From Halobacteriales archaeon YIM A00013 (GTDB lineage Archaea > Halobacteriota > Halobacteria > Halobacteriales > Haloarculaceae): 64,000 bases of DNA. Location of the stretch: contig JAKCFM010000001.1 in assembly GCA_025041195.1 (NCBI GenBank), positions 1,860,001-1,924,000 on the forward strand. Reading direction: 5' to 3'. The notes below the pieces were generated by a model, which was given only the letters and a program-made list of their open reading frames with translations, was not told where the DNA came from and did not search any database. Position numbers and translations under genes: made by a program. How positions within the stretch are numbered: position 1 is the first letter of the stretch; each line of letters begins with the position of its first letter. Below, in pieces: positions 9,345 through 17,077 of this stretch.

Positions 9345-10934
9345 TCAGTTCGACCGAGCGATGGTGGCCGCCTCGATCCGTTCGTCGCGCCGGGCCGTCC
9401 ACTCAAGGCGCTGGTCAACGCCGTAAACGCTGAACTGCTGATGGAGAAAGATCCACGGTGCCAGATCGTGATACTCGCTGTTTACCGCCGACAGCAGCTC
9501 CTGACGTTTGGACTGATCGGTCGTTTCTAATGACGTTTGGACCTCCTCGTCTAGCGATTCGGCACAGAACGAGCTCAGCACCTCGCCACAGCCGAGCGTT
9601 GGTATGAGCGTTTTCGTCGCGTCAAACGTCGCATTCCCCCAGCCGATGAGATACATGTGTGGCATCGTCGACCGATCGCCGTCGGTGAGCTCGCCGATGA
9701 GCGCGTTCGTTTCGCGCTGTTGCAGGTCGGCGGAGACGTTCGAAAGCGAATCGATCATGCCAACGACTGCCTGGGCGATCTCAACGTCTTTGAGATATCG
9801 ACCCTGTGGACTGTGGAGCGTCACCGACGTTCCGGCATGGCCACTTTCTTCGATGAGTTGTTCAGCGCGGTCGGGATCGTGCGGATACGGCTCGATCGAG
9901 TCGTCAAAACCGACGAACTCCTCGAGCGTTGGTTGGCCGGTCCCCTTGCCAAATCCGTTCAGAATGTCCTCGACGATGCTTTCGAGATCGACGGCGTAGT
10001 TCATCGCCTGTCGGAACTGTTGGCTATCGAACGGTTCGACGTCGGATCGCATCGCCACGTAGAGAATGCGGGTGCTCGGTGCGGTCGCAAGTGCTGAAGC
10101 GTCGTTGGATTCAATCCGCTGCACCTCTTGTGGCGGGACGTTGACGACGAGATCCGATTCACCCTCAAGCAGTGAGTTCACACGCACGCTGGCCTCTGTT
10201 GCGGCATCGATCGTCAGTGCCGTTGGCCCAGGTGAGGGCCCCCAGTACGACGAAAACGGCTCGAACGCCACGCGAGTGTTCGCCTCGTACGTCGTCTGTT
10301 TGAACGGCCCCGTGCCGTTCATCTCCTGTGTCACCGTCCCCTCTCCCGATTCTGTCACCCACTGTTTTTCGACGATATCGCAGTAGGTCGCTAGCTGATT
10401 GACGACAAGCGGATTTGGTCCTTCAGTTATCACGTCGACGGCATGCTTGCCGTCGACCACTTCTGCATCCGTGATCCCGGAGAGCTGATCGCGCTGGGCG
10501 CTTTCAATGCCAACGGATGGATCGACGATCCGACGAATCGAAAACACGACATCAGCTGGCTGCAGCGTCGAGCCGCTGTGAAAGGAGACGTCCTCGCGCA
10601 GCGTGAATCTGACCCGGCCGGCCTCCTTGCGGTCATATCCAGTCGCCAGCCGCTCAGTCACTGCACCAGATGCATCGCGAGCAAGCAGTCCCTCGTAGGC
10701 CTGTCGAACGACGTTCTCCGTCGGGGTCGAGCGGTGATTGTGTGGATCGAGCGTGTCCGGTGGTGTCCCCTGCGTGACCGTGACGGACAGCTCGTCACCC
10801 GCTGTCGTCGTGTCGGTCGATTGCTCGGGGGTGTCGGACGAACAGCCCGCCACCGACACCGTTGCCATGACCGTCCCGAGTGAACGGAGCACCGTTCGAC
10901 GATCGACCGTCCGCCCACCATCCATATCAGACAT
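9345..10934 (-). CDS. ABC transporter solute-binding lipoprotein, family 5 (peptide/nickel type), Tat-exported
   Basis: 529 residues from the ATG at 10934, chosen because a TATA box (10956-10964) puts the transcript start almost on this codon; an ATG at 10925 is also possible. The N-terminus has a twin-arginine motif (DRRTVLRSLG) and a lipobox ending VAGC, so it is a Tat-exported lipoprotein, the usual haloarchaeal arrangement. The body matches SBP family 5: LDPHNHRSTPTENVVRQAYE near the start, NGTGPFK in the middle, FRQAMNYAVD later. It captures the substrate for the four downstream transport genes. The promoter holds a palindrome shared with the gene at 15437-16393. Confidence 0.92.
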   Translation of the reverse strand: MSDMDGGRTVDRRTVLRSLGTVMATVSVAGCSSDTPEQSTDTTTAGDELSVTVTQGTPPDTLDPHNHRSTPTENVVRQAYEGLLARDASGAVTERLATGYDRKEAGRVRFTLREDVSFHSGSTLQPADVVFSIRRIVDPSVGIESAQRDQLSGITDAEVVDGKHAVDVITEGPNPLVVNQLATYCDIVEKQWVTESGEGTVTQEMNGTGPFKQTTYEANTRVAFEPFSSYWGPSPGPTALTIDAATEASVRVNSLLEGESDLVVNVPPQEVQRIESNDASALATAPSTRILYVAMRSDVEPFDSQQFRQAMNYAVDLESIVEDILNGFGKGTGQPTLEEFVGFDDSIEPYPHDPDRAEQLIEESGHAGTSVTLHSPQGRYLKDVEIAQAVVGMIDSLSNVSADLQQRETNALIGELTDGDRSTMPHMYLIGWGNATFDATKTLIPTLGCGEVLSSFCAESLDEEVQTSLETTDQSKRQELLSAVNSEYHDLAPWIFLHQQFSVYGVDQRLEWTARRDERIEAATIARSN

Positions 10935-10964
10935 ACTACATCCCATGTATCTTAGTTTTATATA
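10934..10964 (-). promoter_or_regulatory. Promoter of the ABC operon with palindromic operator
   Basis: On the minus strand a TATA element (complement of TTTTATATA, 10956-10964) is followed by the palindrome TACATGGGATGTA (10937-10949), ending just before the ATG at 10934. The surrounding 17 bases, TACTACATCCCATGTAT on the plus strand at 10934-10950, recur with one change at 16405-16421. A site between the TATA box and the transcript start suggests a repressor. The regulator is not identified. Confidence 0.7.
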
Positions 10965-11171
10965 TTTCATGGTCATTATTTACTTCGGGATAGTAGCAAT
11001 TACCCCATTTAGCCCAGAAAACAGGTCATCGAGCCGAATGAGATACTACTAGCATCGATACAGTTCCGCAATCTATTCCACCCACATCCAGCACTAGTTT
11101 ATTGGTTTTGGCTGGCTAAATCTTCTACCAGGCAACAGCAGATTTAAGGTTACCGAGAAGTATTCTCCGAT
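10965..11171. other. Divergent intergenic region
   Basis: AT-rich 0.2 kb between the ABC operon (leftward) and the RNase HI-like gene (rightward). A TATA-like TTTAAGG at about 11142-11148 is correctly spaced for a leaderless start at 11172. No small gene or RNA was recognised. Confidence 0.5.
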
Positions 11172-11807
11172 ATGGCCGCATATGGCCGGCCGACCTTGCG
11201 AGATCTGTTTGATGAATCGCCGACTCCCCACATCGCACATCCGCCACGAACCCACCATCGTGATTTTTATGTCGCAACGGACGGGTCGTTCAGCGATTCA
11301 GGAGGCGGACTCGGTGTTATCATCGAAACCCGTGATGGAGAGTGTGTCGCACGACGGTCGCTCCCAGACGACGTTCCGAACAACAACGTCGCGGAGTATC
11401 GTGCGTTGCATCTCGGTCTCGACATTCTCGACGCCCGGGTTCCGGGCGACACACGGGTTGGAGTACTCATCGATCATGACAACCTGGCAGCCAACGTCAA
11501 CAGAGCGACGATCGCCACCAAACAGCCACAGATTGGGCCGCCACACCCGTTTCAGATTCCCACCCAGTCGCATCACCACTGGCGAGGGATTCGAGCCCGG
11601 ATCGCAAGCCTGGGCGAGTTACGGGCGGCCCGCCTTGACAGCGGCGTGAATCCAGCACACCCGCTGGCGAACGCCCCCGAGCAGTACGCCCACGTCAACG
11701 ACGAGCCCGACCGGTGTTTGTTACCACCAACACCGATCGACAGACAGCCCGGAGAAGGCGTGCCGCCACCGTCGCGTGCGAATCGCCCGCGACACGCGAG
11801 CGACTGA
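11172..11807 (+). CDS. Ribonuclease HI-like protein
   Basis: A 211-residue protein whose residues 31-110 match the RNase H fold: FYVATDGSFSDSGGGLGVII supplies the first catalytic Asp (D37), NNNVAEYRALHLGLDIL supplies E75, and VGVLIDHDNLAANVN supplies D101. The usual late His and fourth acidic residue are less clear (VNPAHPLANAPEQYAH). The family would cleave RNA in RNA-DNA hybrids, but a degenerate C-terminal part leaves activity uncertain. The start ATG is about 25 bases past a TATA-like element. It is convergent with the PitA-like gene, with one base between them. Confidence 0.72.
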   Translation: MAAYGRPTLRDLFDESPTPHIAHPPRTHHRDFYVATDGSFSDSGGGLGVIIETRDGECVARRSLPDDVPNNNVAEYRALHLGLDILDARVPGDTRVGVLIDHDNLAANVNRATIATKQPQIGPPHPFQIPTQSHHHWRGIRARIASLGELRAARLDSGVNPAHPLANAPEQYAHVNDEPDRCLLPPTPIDRQPGEGVPPPSRANRPRHASD

Positions 11808-11808
11808 C

Positions 11809-13530
11809 TCAGGCCAAAAAGACGTGGCGTGGTCGGTCGGCGAGCACGTCTCGTCCCCACTGGACGGTTTCGGAAAACGCATCGGAGCGGAAAAACGACA
11901 TCGCGTCTTCTTTCGAATCCCACTCGCTTGCGATGAACATATCGTTTTCATCAGCCGTGTTGATCAACACGTCAGTGTTGCGGTGGCCGTCCATCTCCGC
12001 GAGCAGTCCTTCCACCTCGTCGAACGTCTCTACAAACGCCGATCGATGGTCGGGTTTGACGGTGTAGAACATCCCCATCGTTCCAAATCCGTCGTCGGGG
12101 GCTCCGGCACGGCCGACCACCTGCGGGAGTTCGGCGAGATACTCGCCGGCGGTGTCTGCTGCGCTTTTCGTTTTCCAGAGGCTCACCACGGCCGAGCGGT
12201 CGCCGTGACGGGCGTGATAGCAGTTCGTCCCCTGGTGGGTGTCGTATCGATCGAAGCCATCGCTGAGATCGGCCACTGCAGGGGTGAGATCGCCGATCGG
12301 TGCGGTCGAATAGACCACGAGCGCGAACACGTCTTCGCCGTGTGGCTGTCCGGCGTAGATGTCGAGCGAGTCGAGTGACTCACGAACGTCTTCGGCGGGC
12401 GCAGCGGTTTCTGGTGTCGTATCCGCCGTCGCTCCCGACACGCCACCGATCGTCGGCGCAGCCGCACCGGAACAATCTGCCAGAAAGCCAGCCGCAGTTT
12501 CGGCCGCGCGTTCGGTCGTCCAGAGGCTTACCACGGTTGGCCCCTCGTGAACCTCGGTTTCGATGTGGCTGTCGTAATGCTCGAAGTTGCCCCGGAGCCC
12601 GTCAATCTCGTTCGCTATCGTGTCGCGATCGGTGTCGGCCTCGACCACGACGGCGTGTGGGTTGGCATCGTCGGGGGCCCCAATGGAGATTCCGAGCGAG
12701 TCAAGCGTCTCTGAGACGTCCGTCGATGGCTCGCTCTCCGATTCGTAGGCCGATAGCTGTTCACCGGCCATGAACGGCTCAAGTGCGCTCGGGGCGAATC
12801 GGCGACCGAAGTAGAACGTGCCGAACTCCCCATAGCGTGAGGTTGACGGATCGAATCGCATCTCATACAGTAGTCGTTTGATCTGCGTTGGATCGTTCGC
12901 AAACAGCGTGATGCCCCATTCGTGGTCATCGAAGCCGATGGAGCTGGTGATGATCTGCGTTACCTTCCCGGCGTAGCGCCGGCCGATATCGCCGTGATTC
13001 GACATCAGATCGGCCCGGTCGTCAAACGGGAGGTCGTACCAGTTGTGCTCTGGACCGCGGCGTTTGTCCATCGGGTAGAAACAGACGTGTTCAGCCACTG
13101 GAATCTGGGGTCGGATCCGCGATTCGATGTAGCGTGCGGTGCCCGAATCGGCGACCTCCTCGCCCTCGAAATACTCCTGTGACATGTATCCAGAAACTTC
13201 CGTCACCGAAACGAACGATGCCGTTTGTTCGGTGAAGCGGGCGAATGGCGTCCGCTCAAACGCGCGTTCTGCGGTCTCAATCGCGGCCGTCGTTTCTCTG
13301 AGATGGAGGATCATGAGATCGGCTTTGTGGCCCATGATCGCAAAGGCCGCTGATCCTCCCTCGTTGCCCGCCACGTCCGCCAGAGATTCGTGGGCTTCGA
13401 GGAAGTCGACGCCCGATTCGAGTGCCCGCTCGCGTTCGTGTTCAGAGGCAGCCTGCCACGCGTCCCAGTCGATTGTCCGAAAGTCGTGCAGGGCGTACCA
13501 CCCCTCCTCGGTCTGTGGTGCAGTGGGCAT
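11809..13530 (-). CDS. PitA/HemQ-like heme protein: chlorite dismutase-family domain, tandem repeat, ABM domain
   Basis: 573 residues from the ATG at 13530 (MPTAPQTEEGWYALHDF, the usual family start). Residues 1-255 are a chlorite dismutase/HemQ-type domain; LMSNHGDIGRRYAGKVTQII supplies the likely proximal heme His (H179) and FDDHEWGITLF follows. Residues 276-353 and 385-468 are two copies of one module, both running from LDSL to a VVSLW segment. Residues 483-573 form an antibiotic-monooxygenase-like (ABM) domain. HemQ makes heme from coproheme; haloarchaeal PitA fuses this domain to ABM. The tandem module between them is noteworthy. Divergent from the PHP gene. Confidence 0.85.
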   Translation of the reverse strand: MPTAPQTEEGWYALHDFRTIDWDAWQAASEHERERALESGVDFLEAHESLADVAGNEGGSAAFAIMGHKADLMILHLRETTAAIETAERAFERTPFARFTEQTASFVSVTEVSGYMSQEYFEGEEVADSGTARYIESRIRPQIPVAEHVCFYPMDKRRGPEHNWYDLPFDDRADLMSNHGDIGRRYAGKVTQIITSSIGFDDHEWGITLFANDPTQIKRLLYEMRFDPSTSRYGEFGTFYFGRRFAPSALEPFMAGEQLSAYESESEPSTDVSETLDSLGISIGAPDDANPHAVVVEADTDRDTIANEIDGLRGNFEHYDSHIETEVHEGPTVVSLWTTERAAETAAGFLADCSGAAAPTIGGVSGATADTTPETAAPAEDVRESLDSLDIYAGQPHGEDVFALVVYSTAPIGDLTPAVADLSDGFDRYDTHQGTNCYHARHGDRSAVVSLWKTKSAADTAGEYLAELPQVVGRAGAPDDGFGTMGMFYTVKPDHRSAFVETFDEVEGLLAEMDGHRNTDVLINTADENDMFIASEWDSKEDAMSFFRSDAFSETVQWGRDVLADRPRHVFLA

Positions 13531-13649
13531 ACAGCAGGTTCGATTCCACCGACCAAGAGCCCTTTGAGACGGGAACGGAATGGGATCGGACAGATGAACA
13601 CTCGCAACCAACAACCAGTTACTCAATCGCTGCGAACCCCGACCCAGCC

Positions 13650-14435
13650 GTGATTGACCACGATTATCACACCCATTCGATCTACTCTGACGGGCGATTT
13701 CTCCGGCAGATGCTCTCGGCGGCCAGCGACGCTGGGCTTTCTGGAGTTGGGTTCGCAGATCACTGTGTTGTTTCCGACCGCGCTCCGATGGTCGAGCACC
13801 GCAACGCCCTGGGCTTTGCCCTCGATACGATCTACGAGCGGCGACGAGCGGCAATCGAGGGATTCCGCGAGGCGTTCGAGATCGAGATTTTCGACGCCGT
13901 CGAGATGGATTACGACCCTCGCGACGAGGCTGTGATCGAGGCGTTTCTTGGGGAGGCAGATTTTCAGTACGCCATCGGGAGCGTTCATCTCCTTGACGGC
14001 GTGCACATCCAGTATGAACCGTATTTTGCCGACAAATCCGAATCCGAGCGGACTGCGCTCATCGAGAACTATTTCGAGAAGCTCATCGCGCTGATCGATT
14101 CGGAGCTGTTCGAGGTGGCCGCTCACATCGATCTGATCGAGCGAAACCCCGCACTCCGTGGCTTCGCAACCGAGTCACAGTATCGACGGGTGGCCAAAGC
14201 GCTCGAACGCTCGCGGACGGTCACCGAACTGAACGCTGGGCGTTTGTTGGCTGAATTTGGTTCGGTCCACCCAGTAGCACCGTTTTTCGAGATTCTCCGT
14301 GAGCACGGAGTGTCGTTCACCGTCGGGACCGATTCGCATACGCCAGCGGAGCTCACTGATCGAGTTCCAGCGGTGGCTGACGAATTCGAAGCGCGTGGTC
14401 TCGAACCCGCTGAACTCTCAGTCGAGAGTAGGTGA
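13650..14435 (+). CDS. PHP-domain phosphoesterase, histidinol-phosphatase-like
   Basis: 261 residues from a GTG at 13650, immediately before the metal-binding motif DYHTHSIYSDG; in-frame starts further upstream would add sequence antisense to the PitA promoter region. PHP metal-site motifs are present in order: HTH, GFADH, an acidic AVEMDYDP block, AIGSVHLLDG, AAHIDLIERN and GTDSHTPAEL. The family hydrolyses phosphate esters; histidinol phosphate is the commonest substrate, but assignment to histidine synthesis is inference because no his genes are adjacent. The next gene starts 28 bases downstream. Confidence 0.87.
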   Translation: MIDHDYHTHSIYSDGRFLRQMLSAASDAGLSGVGFADHCVVSDRAPMVEHRNALGFALDTIYERRRAAIEGFREAFEIEIFDAVEMDYDPRDEAVIEAFLGEADFQYAIGSVHLLDGVHIQYEPYFADKSESERTALIENYFEKLIALIDSELFEVAAHIDLIERNPALRGFATESQYRRVAKALERSRTVTELNAGRLLAEFGSVHPVAPFFEILREHGVSFTVGTDSHTPAELTDRVPAVADEFEARGLEPAELSVESR

Positions 14436-14463
14436 TAAGACACTCCAAAAGCTACACCAGAGA

Positions 14464-14943
14464 ATGTGTGCGTACTTGTCAGGGACGGTGTCGAAATGGG
14501 CCGGCTACGCGGCGAGTCTCTGGATGTTCGTGTTCGCTGCAATGAGTTTCTACTGGGGACTCGGTGGAACGGCGGGGCTTGAAACGGTCGCGATCGGCCA
14601 GGAGTTTGCGGGAAATTCCTGGTTCATCGCCGTTCTCTGGCTCACTGGCGGACTGAAACTGATCGGGGGCGTGCTCGCGCTCGCACTGGTCCAATCGTGG
14701 GGACAACTGCTTTCGCGTCGGCTGGTTCTCGTTTTCGCATGGGCTGTGAGCTGCCTCCTCGTCGTCCACGGCGTTGATTTCGTGGTTCAGGGTGCGCTCA
14801 CAGACGATGGATTCATCACTAGCACCACGACAGGCACCTGGACGGCCACACATTGGCAGACATTCGTCTGGGGACCGTGGTGGCTTCTCGGTGGGCTCTG
14901 TTTCAGCCTGGCGACGTGGAGCTATCAGCGACGAACGTCCTGA
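14464..14943 (+). CDS. DUF3995 family membrane protein
   Basis: A 159-residue protein with four predicted helices. The start ATG at 14464 is chosen over longer in-frame starts because the hydrophobic family region begins soon after (AGYAASLWMFVFAAMSFYWG). FYWGLGG and LKLIGGVLALALV agree with DUF3995; the last helix contains WGPWWLLGGLCFSLA. Function is unknown. It probably shares a transcript with the PHP gene (28-base gap). Confidence 0.75.
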   Translation: MCAYLSGTVSKWAGYAASLWMFVFAAMSFYWGLGGTAGLETVAIGQEFAGNSWFIAVLWLTGGLKLIGGVLALALVQSWGQLLSRRLVLVFAWAVSCLLVVHGVDFVVQGALTDDGFITSTTTGTWTATHWQTFVWGPWWLLGGLCFSLATWSYQRRTS

Positions 14944-15026
14944 AGGCCGCCACTGTGGGGGACACGCAGAGATGGGTGTCATCACCAGATCCGAGTGATT
15001 AATTGTCCAACAGTAAACGGACGACC

Positions 15027-15436
15027 ATGACGAACCCATCGGACAACTGTGTGTTCTGTCGAATCGCCGCAGGGACCGAGCCCGCACAGATCGTCCACCG
15101 GAGTGCCACCAGCTGTGCGTTTCTGGACCACGCCCCAGCAGCGCCCGGTCACGTCCTCGTGATCCCAACCGAGCACGTCGAAACGCTCCCAGCAACGGGG
15201 CCAGAACGCGCTGGAGCGCTGTTCGTAACCGTCCAGCGTGTTTCTGACGCGATCGAGCACCCGACGGGATTTCTATCGTCCAATCGAACGGCCGTGCTGC
15301 GGGCCAGGAGGTATTCCACGCGCACGTTCACGTGATTCCCCGCTCGGCGGACGATCAGATCACGCTCTCGTGGGAGCCAACGCCTGCCGATTTGAAAGAT
15401 GGCATCGCCGAACAACTCAAACGGGAGCTTGACTGA
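15027..15436 (+). pseudogene. HIT family (histidine triad) nucleotide hydrolase gene with a frameshift
   Basis: The first part reads MTNPSDNCVFCRIAAGTEPA and PGHVLVIPTEHVETLPATG, a standard HIT N-terminus, until about base 15262. The family C-terminus then continues in another frame, GISIVQSNGRAAGQEVFHAH followed by VHVIPRSADD, including the HxHxH active site, to a stop at 15434-15436. Adding one C to the run at about 15260-15262 would restore a 136-residue protein. Left as is, the original frame ends at 15335 without the catalytic triad. It is either a recent null allele or a base-calling error; the intact downstream frame favours recent or artefactual loss. Confidence 0.88.
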
Positions 15437-16393
15437 TCAGGCCTCGATCTCATCGAGCGGGAACTCAAGCAGCCGATCGCCGCTTTCAGAACAGGTGACC
15501 GTGAGCACATCGTGAGACTGACAGCACGATTCGACGACCTCCTGACCGTACTCGATCTGGCCGCCGTCCTGGGGACACTCCTCTAGAAAGAGCCGAATCC
15601 CGTTGAGGAGCTGGCCCTTTTGCTGTGGCGAGCGCTCGTCCCACGCGGGATCGTACGCCTCAAGCGCACTCGCCGCGCCAACATCGGCGAGCAACGCCGC
15701 TTGTGATGGCCACTGGCCAACGATGCGTCCTTGTTGGCGAAGCGTCCGTCCGTTTTCGTGCTGTTCGATCGAGAACTCATCACCATCCGTTTCGACGCCA
15801 AACGACTCTCCAACCGCCGCGCCGTCCGGTGGCGTTTCTTCGAGGGCGTCGATGGCGCTACTCCAGCGCTCGGCGAACGAGTCGGTGAGACAGAGATCGT
15901 CTTCGTCAGCACACGGCTCAAGCACGCCCAGCTCCAGAAAGAGTGCGTCCGGATCGATCGCGTTGTTCGTGGACTGCTGCGCACCATCCGACTCGTCGAC
16001 CTGCTCTGTATCGGATTCGGTCGGTGCTGACTCGTCCGTCTGAGCCTCCACGCCGCCGGTGAAACCGCTGGCAACGGGCGCTTCGGGCTCCTTGCCGAAC
16101 AGTGCGAGGACGCTTTCTGGCAGATATCGCTTGGTCAGCGTCGGCGTCCACGGGACGACATAGCCCCGCAAATAGATCACCGCAGCCGCGAGCGTGAACG
16201 CCACCCCTCCCAGGAGTCGTGAGCGCCAGGAAAGCACCAGGCTCACCACCCCGGCAATCAGGAGGTTCACCATCGTACAGGGAAGACACCGGTTATCGCC
16301 GGTGTACTCCGGTTGTCGTAGCGTCTCAACGATGTCAGTTTTCATCACGTACCAACAGTGTTCCAGAAACCCATCTACGTTTCGGTTTTTCAT
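15437..16393 (-). CDS. Membrane-anchored Cys-rich protein of unknown function
   Basis: 318 residues from the ATG at 16393, about 12 bases after the transcript start predicted from the TATA box. The N-terminal part holds NRCLPCTMVN (CxxC) followed by two predicted helices (LLIAGVVSLVLSW and VAFTLAAAVIYLRGY). An acidic, low-complexity linker (about residues 115-155) leads to a soluble domain with further Cys: LEPCADEDDLC, ECPQDG, ESCCQSHD and VTCSESG. I do not recognise a family. Its promoter has the same TATA-palindrome layout as the metal/peptide ABC operon at 10.9 kb, so the two are probably co-regulated. It ends directly next to the HIT pseudogene. Confidence 0.75.
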   Translation of the reverse strand: MKNRNVDGFLEHCWYVMKTDIVETLRQPEYTGDNRCLPCTMVNLLIAGVVSLVLSWRSRLLGGVAFTLAAAVIYLRGYVVPWTPTLTKRYLPESVLALFGKEPEAPVASGFTGGVEAQTDESAPTESDTEQVDESDGAQQSTNNAIDPDALFLELGVLEPCADEDDLCLTDSFAERWSSAIDALEETPPDGAAVGESFGVETDGDEFSIEQHENGRTLRQQGRIVGQWPSQAALLADVGAASALEAYDPAWDERSPQQKGQLLNGIRLFLEECPQDGGQIEYGQEVVESCCQSHDVLTVTCSESGDRLLEFPLDEIEA

Positions 16394-16404
16394 AACAACG
16401 TTTC

Positions 16405-16436
16405 TACTACATCCTATGTATGTAACTATTAAAATA
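16405..16436 (-). promoter_or_regulatory. Promoter with second copy of the palindromic operator
   Basis: The TATA-like element (complement of ATTAAAATA, 16428-16436) is followed at 16408-16420 by TACATAGGATGTA (minus strand), inside a 17-base block (16405-16421) matching 10934-10950 at 16 of 17 positions. Spacing between TATA and palindrome is the same within one base in both copies. Confidence 0.72.
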
Positions 16437-16467
16437 CTCATATAGCTTCAGATATTAAGCAAGTAGA

Positions 16468-16560
16468 TAGCAATCGTCGATGTACAGCCAGAGGAGGGAC
16501 GAAATCCAGATCATCTTGCGATTGACGAGACTGTGATCCGTCTCAGCGATGTTCTTCTCC
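16468..16560 (+). pseudogene. Remnant of an IS6-type (ISH) transposase
   Basis: One frame of this AT-rich gap reads VDVQPEEGRNPDHLAIDETV then IRLSDV, closely resembling the start of the DDE domain of haloarchaeal IS6-family transposases, with the first catalytic Asp in the AIDET motif. A stop precedes it at about 16464, and after about 30 codons the similarity ends. No flanking inverted repeats or remaining transposase were seen. It marks an old insertion, now mostly deleted. Confidence 0.7.
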
Positions 16561-16716
16561 CACACACAGTCTCAGCATTTTAATAATAAAACTTCTAATA
16601 ATTAATTATAATTATTTGACTTTTCGTCTGTAATAACTTTCATAGAATTTTCGCCCTCGAATTTGGCAAGGAAACCATCAATAAGTATGATGCACCCATA
16701 ATGTCTTTACTCAGGT
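16561..16716. other. AT-rich intergenic DNA
   Basis: Very AT-rich sequence (for example TTAATAATAAAACTTCTAA around 16579) between the transposase remnant and a small reading frame. No gene, RNA or clear operator was recognised. Confidence 0.5.
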
Positions 16717-16929
16717 ATGATTGCACTGAACCGTACAAGACTACTTGCGTCACTGAAGATCGGTATACTTACTAGTTGTACTGTTTTCTTGGTTTCCATT
16801 AGTTTAGCCTATATATTCGGAGATATAGACATTCAAATGAGATATATGTATAGCATAATTATGGGGATTGTTTTTGGACTCACCATTGCTACGCTTCAGT
16901 ACATTGATCCAGACGATCTCTATCATTGA
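16717..16929 (+). CDS. Small hypothetical two-helix membrane protein
   Basis: A 70-residue frame with two predicted membrane helices (about residues 15-33 and 43-61) and an acidic end, YIDPDDLYH. Base composition is far richer in AT than the surrounding genes, consistent with acquired DNA or a decaying remnant next to the IS6 fragment. No family is recognised. The residue pattern (two clean helices, charged tail) is more protein-like than chance, but it could be noncoding. Confidence 0.4.
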   Translation: MIALNRTRLLASLKIGILTSCTVFLVSISLAYIFGDIDIQMRYMYSIIMGIVFGLTIATLQYIDPDDLYH

Positions 16930-17077
16930 AGAGCACAGCATCAATTCAAATCTGGATAGTGGCAACGCAGTGCTACAGTCTCGAGCCACACGTCCTGGGC
17001 CACCTACACCACACGAAGCCCATCAAATGCAGATGTTCTGCACCTTGTTTGATTGAGTTATATCTACAGCTGTGAGT

